Source: Bacillota bacterium | GTDB lineage: Bacteria; Bacillota; Clostridia; Oscillospirales; Oscillospiraceae | NCBI GenBank assembly: GCA_030529825.1 | Contig: JAUMWD010000007.1 | Coordinates: 25,184-76,114, forward strand | Length of the DNA: 50,931 nucleotides | Reading direction: 5' to 3' | Shown here: one piece after another, positions 25,468-33,813 of the stretch | Numbering within the stretch: the first letter of the stretch is position 1 | Layout: each line of letters opens with the position of its first letter | The notes under the pieces: model-generated | Told to the model about the DNA's origin: nothing | The model's database searches: none | The model's input: the letters and a program-made list of their open reading frames with translations, nothing else | Translations under genes and position numbers: made by a program

Positions 25468-26009
25468 ACCATGCCCTCCTTCCCCAGGTATTCCTTGAGA
25501 GCTTTTCGCATATCGCAGAGTATATGCCGCACGCGCTGGTCTTTAATCCGCTCCTCCTCCGCAATCTGCTTCGTGGATTTGAACTCAAAGTAGCGCTTTA
25601 CGAAAACCCTGCGTTTTTCGCTGTCGTATTCACGGAGGAAAGCGCCTATCGCTTTTGCAAGCTCCGCCTCCGCAAGCTTATCCTCCACGGAAAAATCTGA
25701 CGGGAAGTCCTCATTCAGCTCCTCAACAGCACGGCAGTATTCGCTGTCACGCTTGTTTTTGCGGAATCTGTCAATGGACAGGTTTCGCGTGATTTTCGCA
25801 ATAAAAGCCTTGAAATTCAAGGGTTTTTCAGGAGGTATTACACTCCACAGCTTCATCATCACATCGGAAACGCACTCCTCCTCGTCTCTCTCATCGTTGA
25901 GAATACGATGGCAGACGGAAATGCAGAAAAGCCCGTATTTATTTTGGGTTTCGCTTATGGCTGATTCGTCCCTGCGCCAGAACAAATCAATTATCTTTGT
26001 GTCTTCCAT
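25464..26009 (-). CDS. ECF-type RNA polymerase sigma factor
   Basis: 181 residues. Region 2 is recognisable (YGLFCISVCHRIL, then DEEECVSDVMMKLW and FKAFIAKITRNLSIDRFRK), and region 4 ends in a helix-turn-helix (STKQIAEEERIKDQRVRHIL). There is no region 1 or 3, as expected for ECF sigmas. GAGGAG lies 8 bases before the ATG. It heads an operon with a membrane protein and an SLH wall protein, so it probably responds to an envelope signal and may drive its own operon, although the visible promoter is of the main sigma type. Confidence 0.85.
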   Translation of the reverse strand: MEDTKIIDLFWRRDESAISETQNKYGLFCISVCHRILNDERDEEECVSDVMMKLWSVIPPEKPLNFKAFIAKITRNLSIDRFRKNKRDSEYCRAVEELNEDFPSDFSVEDKLAEAELAKAIGAFLREYDSEKRRVFVKRYFEFKSTKQIAEEERIKDQRVRHILCDMRKALKEYLGKEGMV

Positions 26010-26070
26010 GAGAGCACTCCTCGAAAGCTTTCTGTTTATATAGACGATGAAGCTGCGGCATTTGTTCAGG

Positions 26071-26099
26071 AGAATATGAATAGTTGCTTATTTTGTCAA
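26071..26099 (-). promoter_or_regulatory. Promoter of the sigma/SLH operon
   Basis: Read on minus: TTGACA (26094-26099), 17 bases, TATTCT (26071-26076). Its -35 box overlaps that of the divergent membrane-protein promoter, so the two may compete for polymerase. Confidence 0.65.
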
Positions 26100-26120
26100 A
26101 ATGTGTTTTATTATTATACA
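26093..26120 (+). promoter_or_regulatory. Promoter of the 167-residue membrane protein gene
   Basis: TTGTCA (26093-26098), 16 bases, TATACA (26115-26120), face to face with the sigma-operon promoter. Confidence 0.5.
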
Positions 26121-26156
26121 GAATATCATATCACTTTTTCATCAGGAGGTACACAC

Positions 26157-26660
26157 ATGATTGGCGCAGACAGCATAAACCTTGCATCGGCACAAGCCGA
26201 ATCCGGCAGTCTGGGAAAAGGGATTTTAGGTGCTCTTGTGGGCTCATTAATCAGCGCCGTACCCTGGGCAATAGTGGGATATATGGGTTATTTCGCCTCA
26301 ATCTTCGGTCTTGTCACCGGTCTTCTCACCAAGAAATTCTATGAGCTTTTCCACGGCAGAAAGGGCAAGGGCAAGGTTGCCGTCATTGTAATCTGCGCCT
26401 TAATCGGCGTGGCCGTCGGCTGCTTCGGCGCCGATGCCATTGCGTTAGGTGTGGAAATAAGCAGAGGCACATATACGGAAATCACCATGGGGCAGATTCC
26501 CGCCTTTATTCTGTGGTCCTTAATTTATGTTCCCGAATACCGCGCCGAAGCAATCCGCAGCCTGTGCTACGGCGTAGGCTTCGCTCTCATCGGTATGTTC
26601 GATGTGCTCCGCGGAATAAAGCAGGAAAACGAAGAACCCACCGCAACCGATTTGGATTGA
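26157..26660 (+). CDS. Membrane protein of unknown function (167 residues)
   Basis: Starts at the ATG with AGGAGGT 6 bases upstream; longer in-frame forms are not supported. The protein has a Gly/Ala-rich start (GSLGKGILGALVGSLISAVP) and about four membrane helices, with a basic loop KKFYELFHGRKGKGK between the second and third. The C-terminal tail is acidic. I do not recognise the family. It is divergent from the sigma-factor operon, with overlapping promoters, so it could be linked to the same envelope signal; that is only suggested by position. A strong terminator follows. Confidence 0.75.
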   Translation: MIGADSINLASAQAESGSLGKGILGALVGSLISAVPWAIVGYMGYFASIFGLVTGLLTKKFYELFHGRKGKGKVAVIVICALIGVAVGCFGADAIALGVEISRGTYTEITMGQIPAFILWSLIYVPEYRAEAIRSLCYGVGFALIGMFDVLRGIKQENEEPTATDLD

Positions 26661-26673
26661 TATCTAATCAAAT

Positions 26674-26704
26674 AAAAAAGAGACGCTGGAAGCGTCTCTT
26701 TTTT
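26674..26704. terminator. Bidirectional terminator
   Basis: A 14-bp stem, AAAAAAGAGACGCT with AGCGTCTCTTTTTT, and a GGA loop, between the membrane-protein gene and the converging pyruvate carboxylase gene. Confidence 0.95.
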
Positions 26705-26708
26705 ATTC

Positions 26709-29700
26709 TTACTTTATGGTGATTATCAGTTCGCCGGCCTTTACGCTCTGGCCTTCCTTGATAAGCACTTCGTCTACAACGCCGTCCATGCGTGCAACGA
26801 TGCTTGTTTCCATCTTCATGGCTTCAACAACCGCAAGAACATCGTTGACCTTCACGGCATCGCCGCTCTTGACAGCGACCTTGCAGACCATACCGGGGAT
26901 GGATGCGCCCACCTGACTCTTGTCATTGGGGTCGGCAAGAGTGACCTTTGCCACGCTGTCGGCGGCCTTCGGATCAGGAACCGCCACCTCTCTGCGCATA
27001 CCGTTGAGCTCAAACTGAACATTGCGGGTGCCGTCCTCATTGAGATCGCCGAGACCGAGATACTTGATGACCAGAGTCTTGCCGTCTTCAATATTAATCT
27101 TGTTAGTCTCGCCGATGGCCATGCCGTTGAAGAACACATGGCTGCCCATACGCATGATATAGCCGTATTCCTTGCGATGGCGGATGAAGTCCTCATACAC
27201 CTTGGGATACATGGCGTAGGAGATGAGGGAACGGGGATATTCGTAGCCGGGATAGAAGCTGCCCACGGTCTCCTTAAGAGCATCCCAGTCAACGGGCTCA
27301 AGCAGCTCGCCGGGACGGCAGTTTATGGGCTCCTCGCCCTTGAGAACTACCTTCTGCAGGTCAACGGGGAAGCCGCAGGGCGGCTGGCCCATCATGCCCT
27401 TGAAGTAGCTGACAACGGAATCGGGGAAGGCAAGCTGCTCGCCCTTTTCAACGATATTTTCGGGAGTCAGATTGTTCTGAACCATGAAAATCGCAAGGTC
27501 GCCCACCATCTTGGAGGATGGAGTAACCTTGATGATATCACCCAGCATGAGGTTAACGGTGCGGTACATCTCCTTGACCTCGTTGAAGCGGTGGCCGAGG
27601 CCGATGGACTCAACCTGAGGCTGGAGATTTGTGTACTGGCCGCCGGGGATTTCATAGCGGTAGATATCGGTTACGGGAATCTTGAGGCCCTTGTCGAAGC
27701 TCTCATAGCGCAGACGGACATCGCCCCAGTAATCAGCCAGCTCCTGCAGGCGCTGAGTGTCAAAGCCGGGATCGCGCTCCTGACCGCGGAGTGCCTCGTT
27801 GAGGGCGTTGAGGCTGGGCTGGCTTGTGAGGTTTGCCATGGAGCCGATTGCCGCGTCAACGATATCGCAGCCTGCTTCGGATGCCATGAGCAGAGTTGCA
27901 AGCTGGTTGCCAGTGGTGTTGTGGGTGTGCAGATTGACGGGAATGCCGATTTCCTGCTTCAGAGTGGAAATCAGCTTCTTTGCGGCATAGGGCTTCAGCA
28001 GACCGGACATATCCTTAATGGTGAGAATGTGTGCACCGCGCTTTTCGATTTCCTTGGCAAAGTTTACATAATACTCAAGAGTGTAGCGATCTCTTGCGGG
28101 GTCGAGTATGTCGCCGGTGTAGCACATTGTGCCCTCAAGGATTTTGCCCTGCTTGAGAACCTCATCCATGGCGACCTCCATGTTGGGGAGCCAGTTGAGG
28201 GAGTCAAATACACGGAATACATCGATGCCTTCGCGTGCGGCTTCCGCAACGAATGCTCTTACGAGGTTGTCGGGATAGCTTGCGTAGCCAACGAGGTTTG
28301 AGCCGCGGAGCAGCATCTGGAAGGGTACGTTGGGAATCAGCTCACGGAGCTTTTCAAGGCGTTCCCAGGGAGATTCGTGGAGGAAGCGGTAGCAGGTGTC
28401 GAAGGTTGCGCCGCCCCACATTTCAAGGGAGAAGCAGTCGGCAAGAATGTCAGCCGTGCCCTCTGCGCCCTTAAGAATATCGCGGGTACGCAGGCGTGTG
28501 CTCAGCAGTGACTGGTGGGCATCGCGCATTGTGGTATCGGTTACCAGCAGCTTCTTCTGGTCGAGAATCCAGTCTCTTACGGCCTCGGGGCCCTTGGTGT
28601 CGAGGATGTGCTTAACACCGTCAGCAGGAGTAATCTCGCGCTGTGCCACGGGGAATCTGGGAGCGTTGTACTGGTGGCGCTCCGCATTGGGATTGTTGAC
28701 CTGAATGTTTGCTATGTACTTCAGAACGCGGGTTGCGCGGTCGCGGCCCTCGCTGAACTCAAACAGCTCTGGAGTCTCGTCAATGAACTTGGTGTGGCAC
28801 TTACCTGCAATAAAGGTGGGATGGGTAAGAATATTGGTAACGAAGGGGATGTTGGTCTTTACGCCGCGTACATGCTCCTCGTTAATGGCGCGCATTGCCT
28901 TGCGGCATACTGCGGGGAAGGTGCAGTCCCAGCTTGTAACCTTGACCAGCAGAGAGTCATAGTAGGGAGAAATGACGGAGCCGGTGGAAACATTGCCGCC
29001 GTCAAGACGGACTCCGAAGCCGCCGCCGGAATTGTAGCTTGTGATGCGTCCGTTATCGGGAGCGAACTTGTTTGCAGGGTCCTCGGTAGTGACACGGCAC
29101 TGGATTGCATAGCCGTTGACATTGAGGTCATTCTGGTTGCCAAGTCCGATTTCGGGGTGGCTGATGGGTGCGCCCTGAGCAATAAGAATCTGTGCGCGCA
29201 CAAGGTCAATGCTGGTGACCATCTCGGTTACGGTGTGCTCAACCTGGATGCGGGGGTTCATTTCAATGAAGTAGTGGTTGCCGTCGCGGTCAACGAGGAA
29301 CTCAACCGTACCTGCGTTCACATAGCCAACCTTTTCGGCAATCTTAACTGCGTCGGCGTGGAGCTTGCAGCGAATCTCCGCAGGAACGCTCCATGCGGGG
29401 GCAAACTCAACCACCTTCTGATAACGGCGCTGGAGAGAGCAGTCACGCTCGCCCAGATGGCGGACATTGCCGTACTTATCGGCGAGAATCTGAACCTCTA
29501 TGTGCTTGGGCTCTACAAGAAACTTTTCGATGAAAATATCGTCGTTGCCGAAGGCCTTCTTGGCCTCGCTCTTAACAAGCTCAAAGGAAGGAATGACCTC
29601 TTCCTCGGAATTGCACAGACGCATACCGCGTCCGCCGCCGCCTGCCGCAGCCTTGAGAATTACGGGGAAGCCAAAGGATTTTGCCATTTCAAGTGCCTGC

Positions 29701-30140
29701 TCACCGCTCTCGAGAGGGTCCTTGCAGCCGGGTACAACGGGAACACCGCACTCAATGGCGATCTGCTTTGCAGAGAGCTTATCGCCCATTTTGCCTAAAA
29801 CATCGCTGGGAGGCCCGATAAAGGTGATGCCGTTTTCCTCGCAGGCGCGGGCAAAGTCCGCATTCTCGGAGAGGAAGCCGTAGCCGGGATGGATTGCGTC
29901 AACATTGCGGCGCTTTGCAAGGTCAATGATCTCGTCAATGTCGAGATATACGCCCAGAGGGCTCTTGTTTTCGCCTATGAGATAGGCTTCATCAGCCTTT
30001 GTTCTGAAGAGGCTGAAGGTGTCCTCCTTTGAATACATGGCCACGGTGTGGATACCGAGGTCATAGCAGGCGCGGAAAATTCTGATGGCAATCTCACCGC
30101 GGTTAGCTGCCAACACTTTGTTAAAAACCTTTTCTGCCAT
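26709..30140 (-). CDS. pyc: Pyruvate carboxylase
   Basis: 1143 residues, full length for the single-chain alpha4-type enzyme. It makes oxaloacetate from pyruvate, bicarbonate and ATP using biotin. Domains in order: biotin carboxylase (about 1-455, ATP-grasp loop KAAAGGGGRGMR, catalytic EMNPRIQVEHTVTE), carboxyltransferase (about 530-800, TMRDAHQSLLSTR and metal site LHTHNTTGN), the allosteric/tetramerisation linker, and the biotinyl domain with EAMKMETS near the C-terminus. AGGAG lies 7 bases before the ATG. It is monocistronic. Anaplerosis or a reductive branch to succinate are the usual roles in anaerobes. Confidence 0.97.
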   Translation of the reverse strand: MAEKVFNKVLAANRGEIAIRIFRACYDLGIHTVAMYSKEDTFSLFRTKADEAYLIGENKSPLGVYLDIDEIIDLAKRRNVDAIHPGYGFLSENADFARACEENGITFIGPPSDVLGKMGDKLSAKQIAIECGVPVVPGCKDPLESGEQALEMAKSFGFPVILKAAAGGGGRGMRLCNSEEEVIPSFELVKSEAKKAFGNDDIFIEKFLVEPKHIEVQILADKYGNVRHLGERDCSLQRRYQKVVEFAPAWSVPAEIRCKLHADAVKIAEKVGYVNAGTVEFLVDRDGNHYFIEMNPRIQVEHTVTEMVTSIDLVRAQILIAQGAPISHPEIGLGNQNDLNVNGYAIQCRVTTEDPANKFAPDNGRITSYNSGGGFGVRLDGGNVSTGSVISPYYDSLLVKVTSWDCTFPAVCRKAMRAINEEHVRGVKTNIPFVTNILTHPTFIAGKCHTKFIDETPELFEFSEGRDRATRVLKYIANIQVNNPNAERHQYNAPRFPVAQREITPADGVKHILDTKGPEAVRDWILDQKKLLVTDTTMRDAHQSLLSTRLRTRDILKGAEGTADILADCFSLEMWGGATFDTCYRFLHESPWERLEKLRELIPNVPFQMLLRGSNLVGYASYPDNLVRAFVAEAAREGIDVFRVFDSLNWLPNMEVAMDEVLKQGKILEGTMCYTGDILDPARDRYTLEYYVNFAKEIEKRGAHILTIKDMSGLLKPYAAKKLISTLKQEIGIPVNLHTHNTTGNQLATLLMASEAGCDIVDAAIGSMANLTSQPSLNALNEALRGQERDPGFDTQRLQELADYWGDVRLRYESFDKGLKIPVTDIYRYEIPGGQYTNLQPQVESIGLGHRFNEVKEMYRTVNLMLGDIIKVTPSSKMVGDLAIFMVQNNLTPENIVEKGEQLAFPDSVVSYFKGMMGQPPCGFPVDLQKVVLKGEEPINCRPGELLEPVDWDALKETVGSFYPGYEYPRSLISYAMYPKVYEDFIRHRKEYGYIMRMGSHVFFNGMAIGETNKINIEDGKTLVIKYLGLGDLNEDGTRNVQFELNGMRREVAVPDPKAADSVAKVTLADPNDKSQVGASIPGMVCKVAVKSGDAVKVNDVLAVVEAMKMETSIVARMDGVVDEVLIKEGQSVKAGELIITIK

Positions 30141-30237
30141 ATTCAGCTCCTTTCATCCTCCCCGATTTACCGGTTCAGATGGCTTTAATAGTTAATATGC
30201 AATAATTTCGAGGCTATAACGCTTCTTTTCAAGTGAA

Positions 30238-30265
30238 ATTTTATCACAAATGCACAAATTGGCAA
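30238..30265 (-). promoter_or_regulatory. Probable promoter of pyc
   Basis: Read on minus: TTGCCA (30260-30265), 16 bases, TAAAAT (30238-30243). It leaves a leader of about 90 bases. Confidence 0.45.
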
Positions 30266-30514
30266 CCATAATTATTCTTATAACAATGTTTTTGTAATGT
30301 ATTACGATTTTTAGGCAATTCCCAAACCGTATTTTAAAAAATTCGCCGAAAGCTCATGGGTTTAACAAGCCTTTTTAGGGTATCTCAAAGCAAAATGAAT
30401 AAAAAAATTACATTTTTAATCTGATAAGCCACAAATATCCGTGTATTTCGCCGATATGTATTTGTCGTTGAACCTTTCTTCGGCAGCAAGCCGCGCAGGC
30501 AGCGTTTCGGAGAT

Positions 30515-30552
30515 AAAAAACCTGCCCGGCACATTTAAATGCACCGGGCAGG
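30515..30552 (-). terminator. Terminator of the TetR-led operon
   Basis: Stem CCTGCCCGG with CCGGGCAGG and an inner palindrome CATTTAAATG, followed on the minus strand by six T. Confidence 0.85.
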
Positions 30553-30588
30553 GATATGCTTCGCTATAAATTTTCGCCGTATTCTTCG

Positions 30589-31200
30589 TCAGTGAGAATT
30601 TCTCCTGCAGTTATTTATCCATTCGTCAACAAACTCCATCTGCTCCTTTGTGTGAAACCAATGCTCGCCGTTTTCCATAATGTCAAGGCTTGCACCTGTT
30701 TTCTCCGCGAAGTCTCTCACGGTGTCAAGGGCAGTGAGATTGTCCTTTTCGCCGTAGAGAATATGCGTTGCCACATTCCATGCAAGGGGATTTTCTCTCA
30801 CATAGCAGAGATATTCCCAGCTCAAGGTTTCCCCGAAGCCTGTCTCGATTTCCTTTTTCTCCCGAAGCTCCCCTTCCGTGACATTTGCCCACAGCATCAT
30901 GTCCGAAATGAGCTTTTCCATGTTGACTATGGGTGAAATGAAAAAGGCTTTTTCGATTTTTTCATCGGCAAGGGCGTTCATGGTGAAAAATGCGCCGATG
31001 CTGTTTGCCATGACGGAAACGCTGTCATAGCTTTCCCGCAGGCTGCCGAAGTATTCCGAAAACTCTCTTTTTGCTTCCCACGGTGTTCCCGATTTGTAGT
31101 CAAAGCCGATTACATCAAATTCGGGAAAAAGGGGCTTGTAGCGGTCGGCTTCCTCGGCGCTGCCGCCCTTACCGTGTATGTAGATGATTGCTTTTCTCAT
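30589..31200 (-). CDS. Alpha/beta hydrolase
   Basis: 203 residues, cytoplasmic. IYIHGKGGSAEEA (6-18) forms the oxyanion-hole region, ANSIG contains the nucleophile Ser (near residue 67), YGEKDNLT carries the acid and GEHWF the catalytic His. It belongs to the small esterase/peptidase-like hydrolases; substrate unknown. No good ribosome binding site precedes the ATG, but the upstream small-membrane-protein gene ends 15 bases earlier, so translational coupling is likely. It is the last gene of the TetR-led operon. Confidence 0.8.
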   Translation of the reverse strand: MRKAIIYIHGKGGSAEEADRYKPLFPEFDVIGFDYKSGTPWEAKREFSEYFGSLRESYDSVSVMANSIGAFFTMNALADEKIEKAFFISPIVNMEKLISDMMLWANVTEGELREKKEIETGFGETLSWEYLCYVRENPLAWNVATHILYGEKDNLTALDTVRDFAEKTGASLDIMENGEHWFHTKEQMEFVDEWINNCRRNSH

Positions 31201-31215
31201 AATGCAAACGCTTGA

Positions 31216-31485
31216 TTATTCTTCCTTGTCTTTTTTCTCCATGGCTGAGCCTACGGCAAGGCCTATGAGCATACCGAGCATCATGCCGATTCCCGTGTAG
31301 TTGCCTAAAGATATGCCCAGAGAGGTACCGATACACATGCCGATTCCCATTCCCTCCGAGCCGTAGTTTTCTTTGTTTTCTTCTTTTTTATCACCATTTT
31401 TCTTTTTGGCACTGCGGACAAAAAATATTGCCAGCATCAGTCCCATGCAAATCCACGGCAGCGCCGCGAAAATGAAATCCTTCAT
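31216..31485 (-). CDS. Small glycine-rich membrane protein
   Basis: 89 residues: an N-terminal membrane helix (about 4-23), a Lys/Glu-rich loop (26-41), then a Gly/Met-rich hydrophobic stretch with GxxxG repeats (IGMCIGTSLGISLG, then TGIGMMLGMLIG) that could form a helical hairpin. No family recognised. AAGGAG lies 6 bases before the ATG. It sits in the TetR-led operon between the CDP-alcohol transferase and the hydrolase. Confidence 0.75.
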   Translation of the reverse strand: MKDFIFAALPWICMGLMLAIFFVRSAKKKNGDKKEENKENYGSEGMGIGMCIGTSLGISLGNYTGIGMMLGMLIGLAVGSAMEKKDKEE

Positions 31486-31510
31486 TTTAAACTCCTTTAT
31501 GCACGCTGAA

Positions 31511-32008
31511 TTATTCAGCGCTTTTAAGCTTTTTCAGCTCAAGCAATTCTTCCGTTGCTGCAAAGCTCGCCGTGGCGCAGGCGATGGCGGCACCGTACTT
31601 AACATCGGCGAAATTGCTTATCAGCGGCAGAAGGAAGATGAGAAGCCCCGTCAGCTTGTTAGCGGCGGAATGCTCAATATGTAATCTCCCCTCGCCTTTC
31701 CTTCTTTGCAATATACCTGCGGTTTTCTCCACCGCAATAAGGGCTGTCCACACCCAAATCCAAAGGGGAATTTGCAATGCGGGAAGCACCTTCACTGCAT
31801 ACACAGCGGCAAAAACCAGGTCTGCCGCGCTGTCAAGCCGTTCACCCTTTTCGCTTTCCGTGTGCAGTCTTCGGGCAAGAAAGCCGTCCAGCACATCTGT
31901 TGCACCGCACAGAAGATACAGCGCCGCAAAAGCGCCCGAAGAGCTCGGAAGTCCAAGCATCAAAATTGAAAACAGTATTCTGCTTATCGTAACACCGTTG
32001 GCTATCAT
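31511..32008 (-). CDS. CDP-alcohol phosphatidyltransferase family protein
   Basis: 165 residues with about five membrane helices. The full catalytic signature DGx2ARx8Gx3Dx3D is present (DGFLARRL at about residue 40, then GERLDSAAD). The family transfers a phosphatidyl group from CDP-diacylglycerol to an alcohol (PgsA, cardiolipin synthase type, and others). It is slightly shorter than PgsA and probably an accessory enzyme of envelope lipid metabolism. It starts 4 bases after the preceding stop, so it is part of the TetR-led operon. Confidence 0.85.
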   Translation of the reverse strand: MIANGVTISRILFSILMLGLPSSSGAFAALYLLCGATDVLDGFLARRLHTESEKGERLDSAADLVFAAVYAVKVLPALQIPLWIWVWTALIAVEKTAGILQRRKGEGRLHIEHSAANKLTGLLIFLLPLISNFADVKYGAAIACATASFAATEELLELKKLKSAE

Positions 32009-32012
32009 GGAA

Positions 32013-32765
32013 TCATTTCTTCCAGCGCTTCAGCGTGGGAAACAGCTTTTGGCAGTAGGACTTCATTTCCTCGTTGGCCATACCTGCCTGCGCCCCGTAC
32101 TGACTGCACATGTCAATGTATTCCTCCATGGTCACTTTGTCCACGAATTCACCGTTTACATAGCAGTATTTGCAGTAATCGGAATTGGCGCTGCCGTCGG
32201 CGTCTGTGCCGTAGACCTCTGCGGTTTCCATGGGCATTCCGCAGCTCTGGCAGATTTTCAAATCGGCCTTTTTCTTAATCGGCACCCATATTCCGCACTC
32301 ATAATCGGGAGACCGGGGATTGCCCATTGAGTAGATTTCCAGAGATGAGGAACCGATTTCATACATTGTTTTAATGTTCGGCGCCCATTCGTTCCACACC
32401 TGTGTGTTCAAGGTCTGCAGTGAATCGGGCATAGCTCCCTTTGCGGAAAACATTGCCCAATCGCTTTCCGGAAAGGTGAAAAGCTCCAGCCCCACGGGAA
32501 CATCTCCGCCCTTGTATTCTCCGGCTATCCAATAGGCGAAGCCCTTTTCATTTTCGGCACAGATGGCATACATTCCGATGCCGTTTGCAAGAATTGCCGC
32601 CTCCACTGCGGTTTCCGGCTTCATGGTCTGCCAAAGGCGGGCGTATTTAGCCGCGTATTCCCTGTCCCAGAATTCGGGGCATTTCTTATATCCCTCTTCG
32701 GGTGCAATTTCTGTATGATAACCGATAAAGGTCAGTTCATTTTTGTGTTCGTAGCTTACATTCAT
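32013..32765 (-). CDS. GyrI-like effector-binding protein with C-terminal zinc ribbon
   Basis: 250 residues from the chosen ATG (AAAGGA about 10 bases upstream; an ATG six codons earlier has a poorer site). The N-terminal ~165 residues resemble the GyrI/BmrR-type effector-binding domain (FIGYHTEI, FPESDWAMFSAKG, YEIGSSSLEIY, ECGIWVPI). The C-terminal part is a putative zinc ribbon (CQSCGMPM and CKYCYVNG) plus a helical tail. There is no DNA-binding domain. Such proteins bind small hydrophobic or cationic compounds. Its place behind a TetR gene suggests a xenobiotic response (inference). Confidence 0.85.
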   Translation of the reverse strand: MNVSYEHKNELTFIGYHTEIAPEEGYKKCPEFWDREYAAKYARLWQTMKPETAVEAAILANGIGMYAICAENEKGFAYWIAGEYKGGDVPVGLELFTFPESDWAMFSAKGAMPDSLQTLNTQVWNEWAPNIKTMYEIGSSSLEIYSMGNPRSPDYECGIWVPIKKKADLKICQSCGMPMETAEVYGTDADGSANSDYCKYCYVNGEFVDKVTMEEYIDMCSQYGAQAGMANEEMKSYCQKLFPTLKRWKK

Positions 32766-32870
32766 CGTTTCTTGTCCTTTCATTCTTTATGATTTGCAAA
32801 AATACATTCACTCATTGCTTCGTCTCCGTCAGCTTGTACGGAGCAAAGATATTTCAGGCTCTAACGCTCA

Positions 32871-33479
32871 TTAGGGATGCCTTTTTCCCTGAATTCCGTA
32901 GGTCTTGATAAAGTACTTCACAAAAGCTTCGACCTGCTGCATGATTTCCGGCTCTTTTTCCGGCTCACGGTCACAGTAGTGGATGAGCGCGGTAATAGGG
33001 GAAGTAAAGGCAAATGCAAGCATATCCGGATCTTCCTGCTTTAAAAGGTCGTTTTCCATCATTTTTCCAAAAATGATCTTATAGATTTCCCTTGTTCCGT
33101 TCAAAAAATGCTCGGTCGCGAGCTTTTTCACACGCTCGTCGTGGAACTGCTCGGCAAGAAGGAGTTTTCGTGTAAGAACAATTCTTTCATCGGAAACCGT
33201 AAAATTCACCATTTTCATGGTGGTAGCAAAAAGCTCTTCGCAGGACATTGGGATTTCCGGCATATTGTCTACGGAACCGAAGCGCCGGGCATAATACGCC
33301 TCCATCTTGTCAAGAAGGGCATTCCATATGGCCTCCTTGCTGTCATAATGACTGTAAAGGGCAGATTTGCTCAGGCCCATTCCCGCGGCAAAGTCACGGA
33401 GATTTGTCCCCTTGTAGCCGTTTTCCACGAAGCTGACAAGGGCTTCATCCAAAATCCTGTCCTTTGTATCCTTTCCCAT
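32871..33479 (-). CDS. TetR/AcrR-family transcriptional repressor
   Basis: 202 residues from the ATG at 33479, with GGGAGGT 4 bases upstream; a longer in-frame start would overlap the operator. The N-terminal TetR helix-turn-helix is clear (DRILDEALVSFVENGYKG, then LRDFAAGMGLSKSALYSHY), followed by an all-helical ligand domain without recognisable specificity. Two nearly identical palindromes at its own promoter are strong candidates for its operators, so it should repress itself and the genes downstream on the same strand (GyrI-like, CDP-alcohol transferase, small membrane protein, hydrolase). Confidence 0.9.
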   Translation of the reverse strand: MGKDTKDRILDEALVSFVENGYKGTNLRDFAAGMGLSKSALYSHYDSKEAIWNALLDKMEAYYARRFGSVDNMPEIPMSCEELFATTMKMVNFTVSDERIVLTRKLLLAEQFHDERVKKLATEHFLNGTREIYKIIFGKMMENDLLKQEDPDMLAFAFTSPITALIHYCDREPEKEPEIMQQVEAFVKYFIKTYGIQGKRHP

Positions 33480-33500
33480 GTTTACCTCCCGCGCCGAAAT

Positions 33501-33516
33501 GCGACCAAGTGGTCGC
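33501..33516. promoter_or_regulatory. TetR operator O1
   Basis: GCGACCAAGTGGTCGC: 7-base arms GCGACCA/TGGTCGC around a 2-base centre, lying at or just after the transcription start of the TetR gene. Confidence 0.8.
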
Positions 33517-33523
33517 AAGCGTT

Positions 33524-33552
33524 ATTATAGCGACCACTTGGTCGCTTGTCAA
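33524..33552 (-). promoter_or_regulatory. Consensus promoter of the TetR-led operon
   Basis: Read on minus: TTGACA (33547-33552), exactly 17 bases, TATAAT (33524-33529). Both hexamers are perfect. The spacer is almost exactly filled by operator O2, so repressor and polymerase binding should exclude each other. Confidence 0.92.
33530..33545. promoter_or_regulatory. TetR operator O2
   Basis: GCGACCACTTGGTCGC, the reverse complement of O1 and with the same 7-base arms, located inside the promoter spacer; centres of the two sites are 29 bases apart. Confidence 0.85.
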
Positions 33553-33567
33553 CAGCAAACCGCAAAA

Positions 33568-33598
33568 AACGCAGAATTTATCTGCAAAACTCTGCGTT
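33568..33598 (-). terminator. Hairpin with T run upstream of the TetR promoter
   Basis: Stem AACGCAGA with TCTGCGTT and a 15-base loop. Read on minus it ends in six T. It would stop antisense transcripts leaving the Rhs region before they reach the TetR promoter. Confidence 0.45.
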
Positions 33599-33626
33599 CT
33601 CTCTCCTTGCAAAAAGCGGCGAAATC

Positions 33627-33813
33627 ATTGACCGCTTGCCGATTTGATGGTAAATTGGTGTTGTAGGTACTGATACGACACAGAAACTGGGTTCTACTAC
33701 CTGCAGAGCAGATATTACGACCCTGCAATCTGTCGCTTCATCAACGCGGATGGACAATTAAATGAAGGCTTCCTTGGCCTAAACTTGTTCGCCTATTGCG
33801 AGAATAATCCAGT
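33627..33813 (+). repeat. Rhs-core direct repeat R1
   Basis: First of four direct repeats. It starts at ATTGACCGCTTGCCG, includes a non-coding part with stops, then the end of the Rhs repeat-associated core (YLQSRYYDPAICRFINADG ... YCENNP). Compared with R4 the last ~80 bases differ at a single position before the junction. Confidence 0.9.

Larger units (their letters stand above)
30141..30588. other. 448-base gap upstream of pyc
   Basis: AT-rich and without a supported gene. It holds the likely pyc promoter on its left side and the terminator of the TetR-led operon on its right. About 30300-30500 shows no hairpin, repeat or RNA motif that I recognise. Confidence 0.6.
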
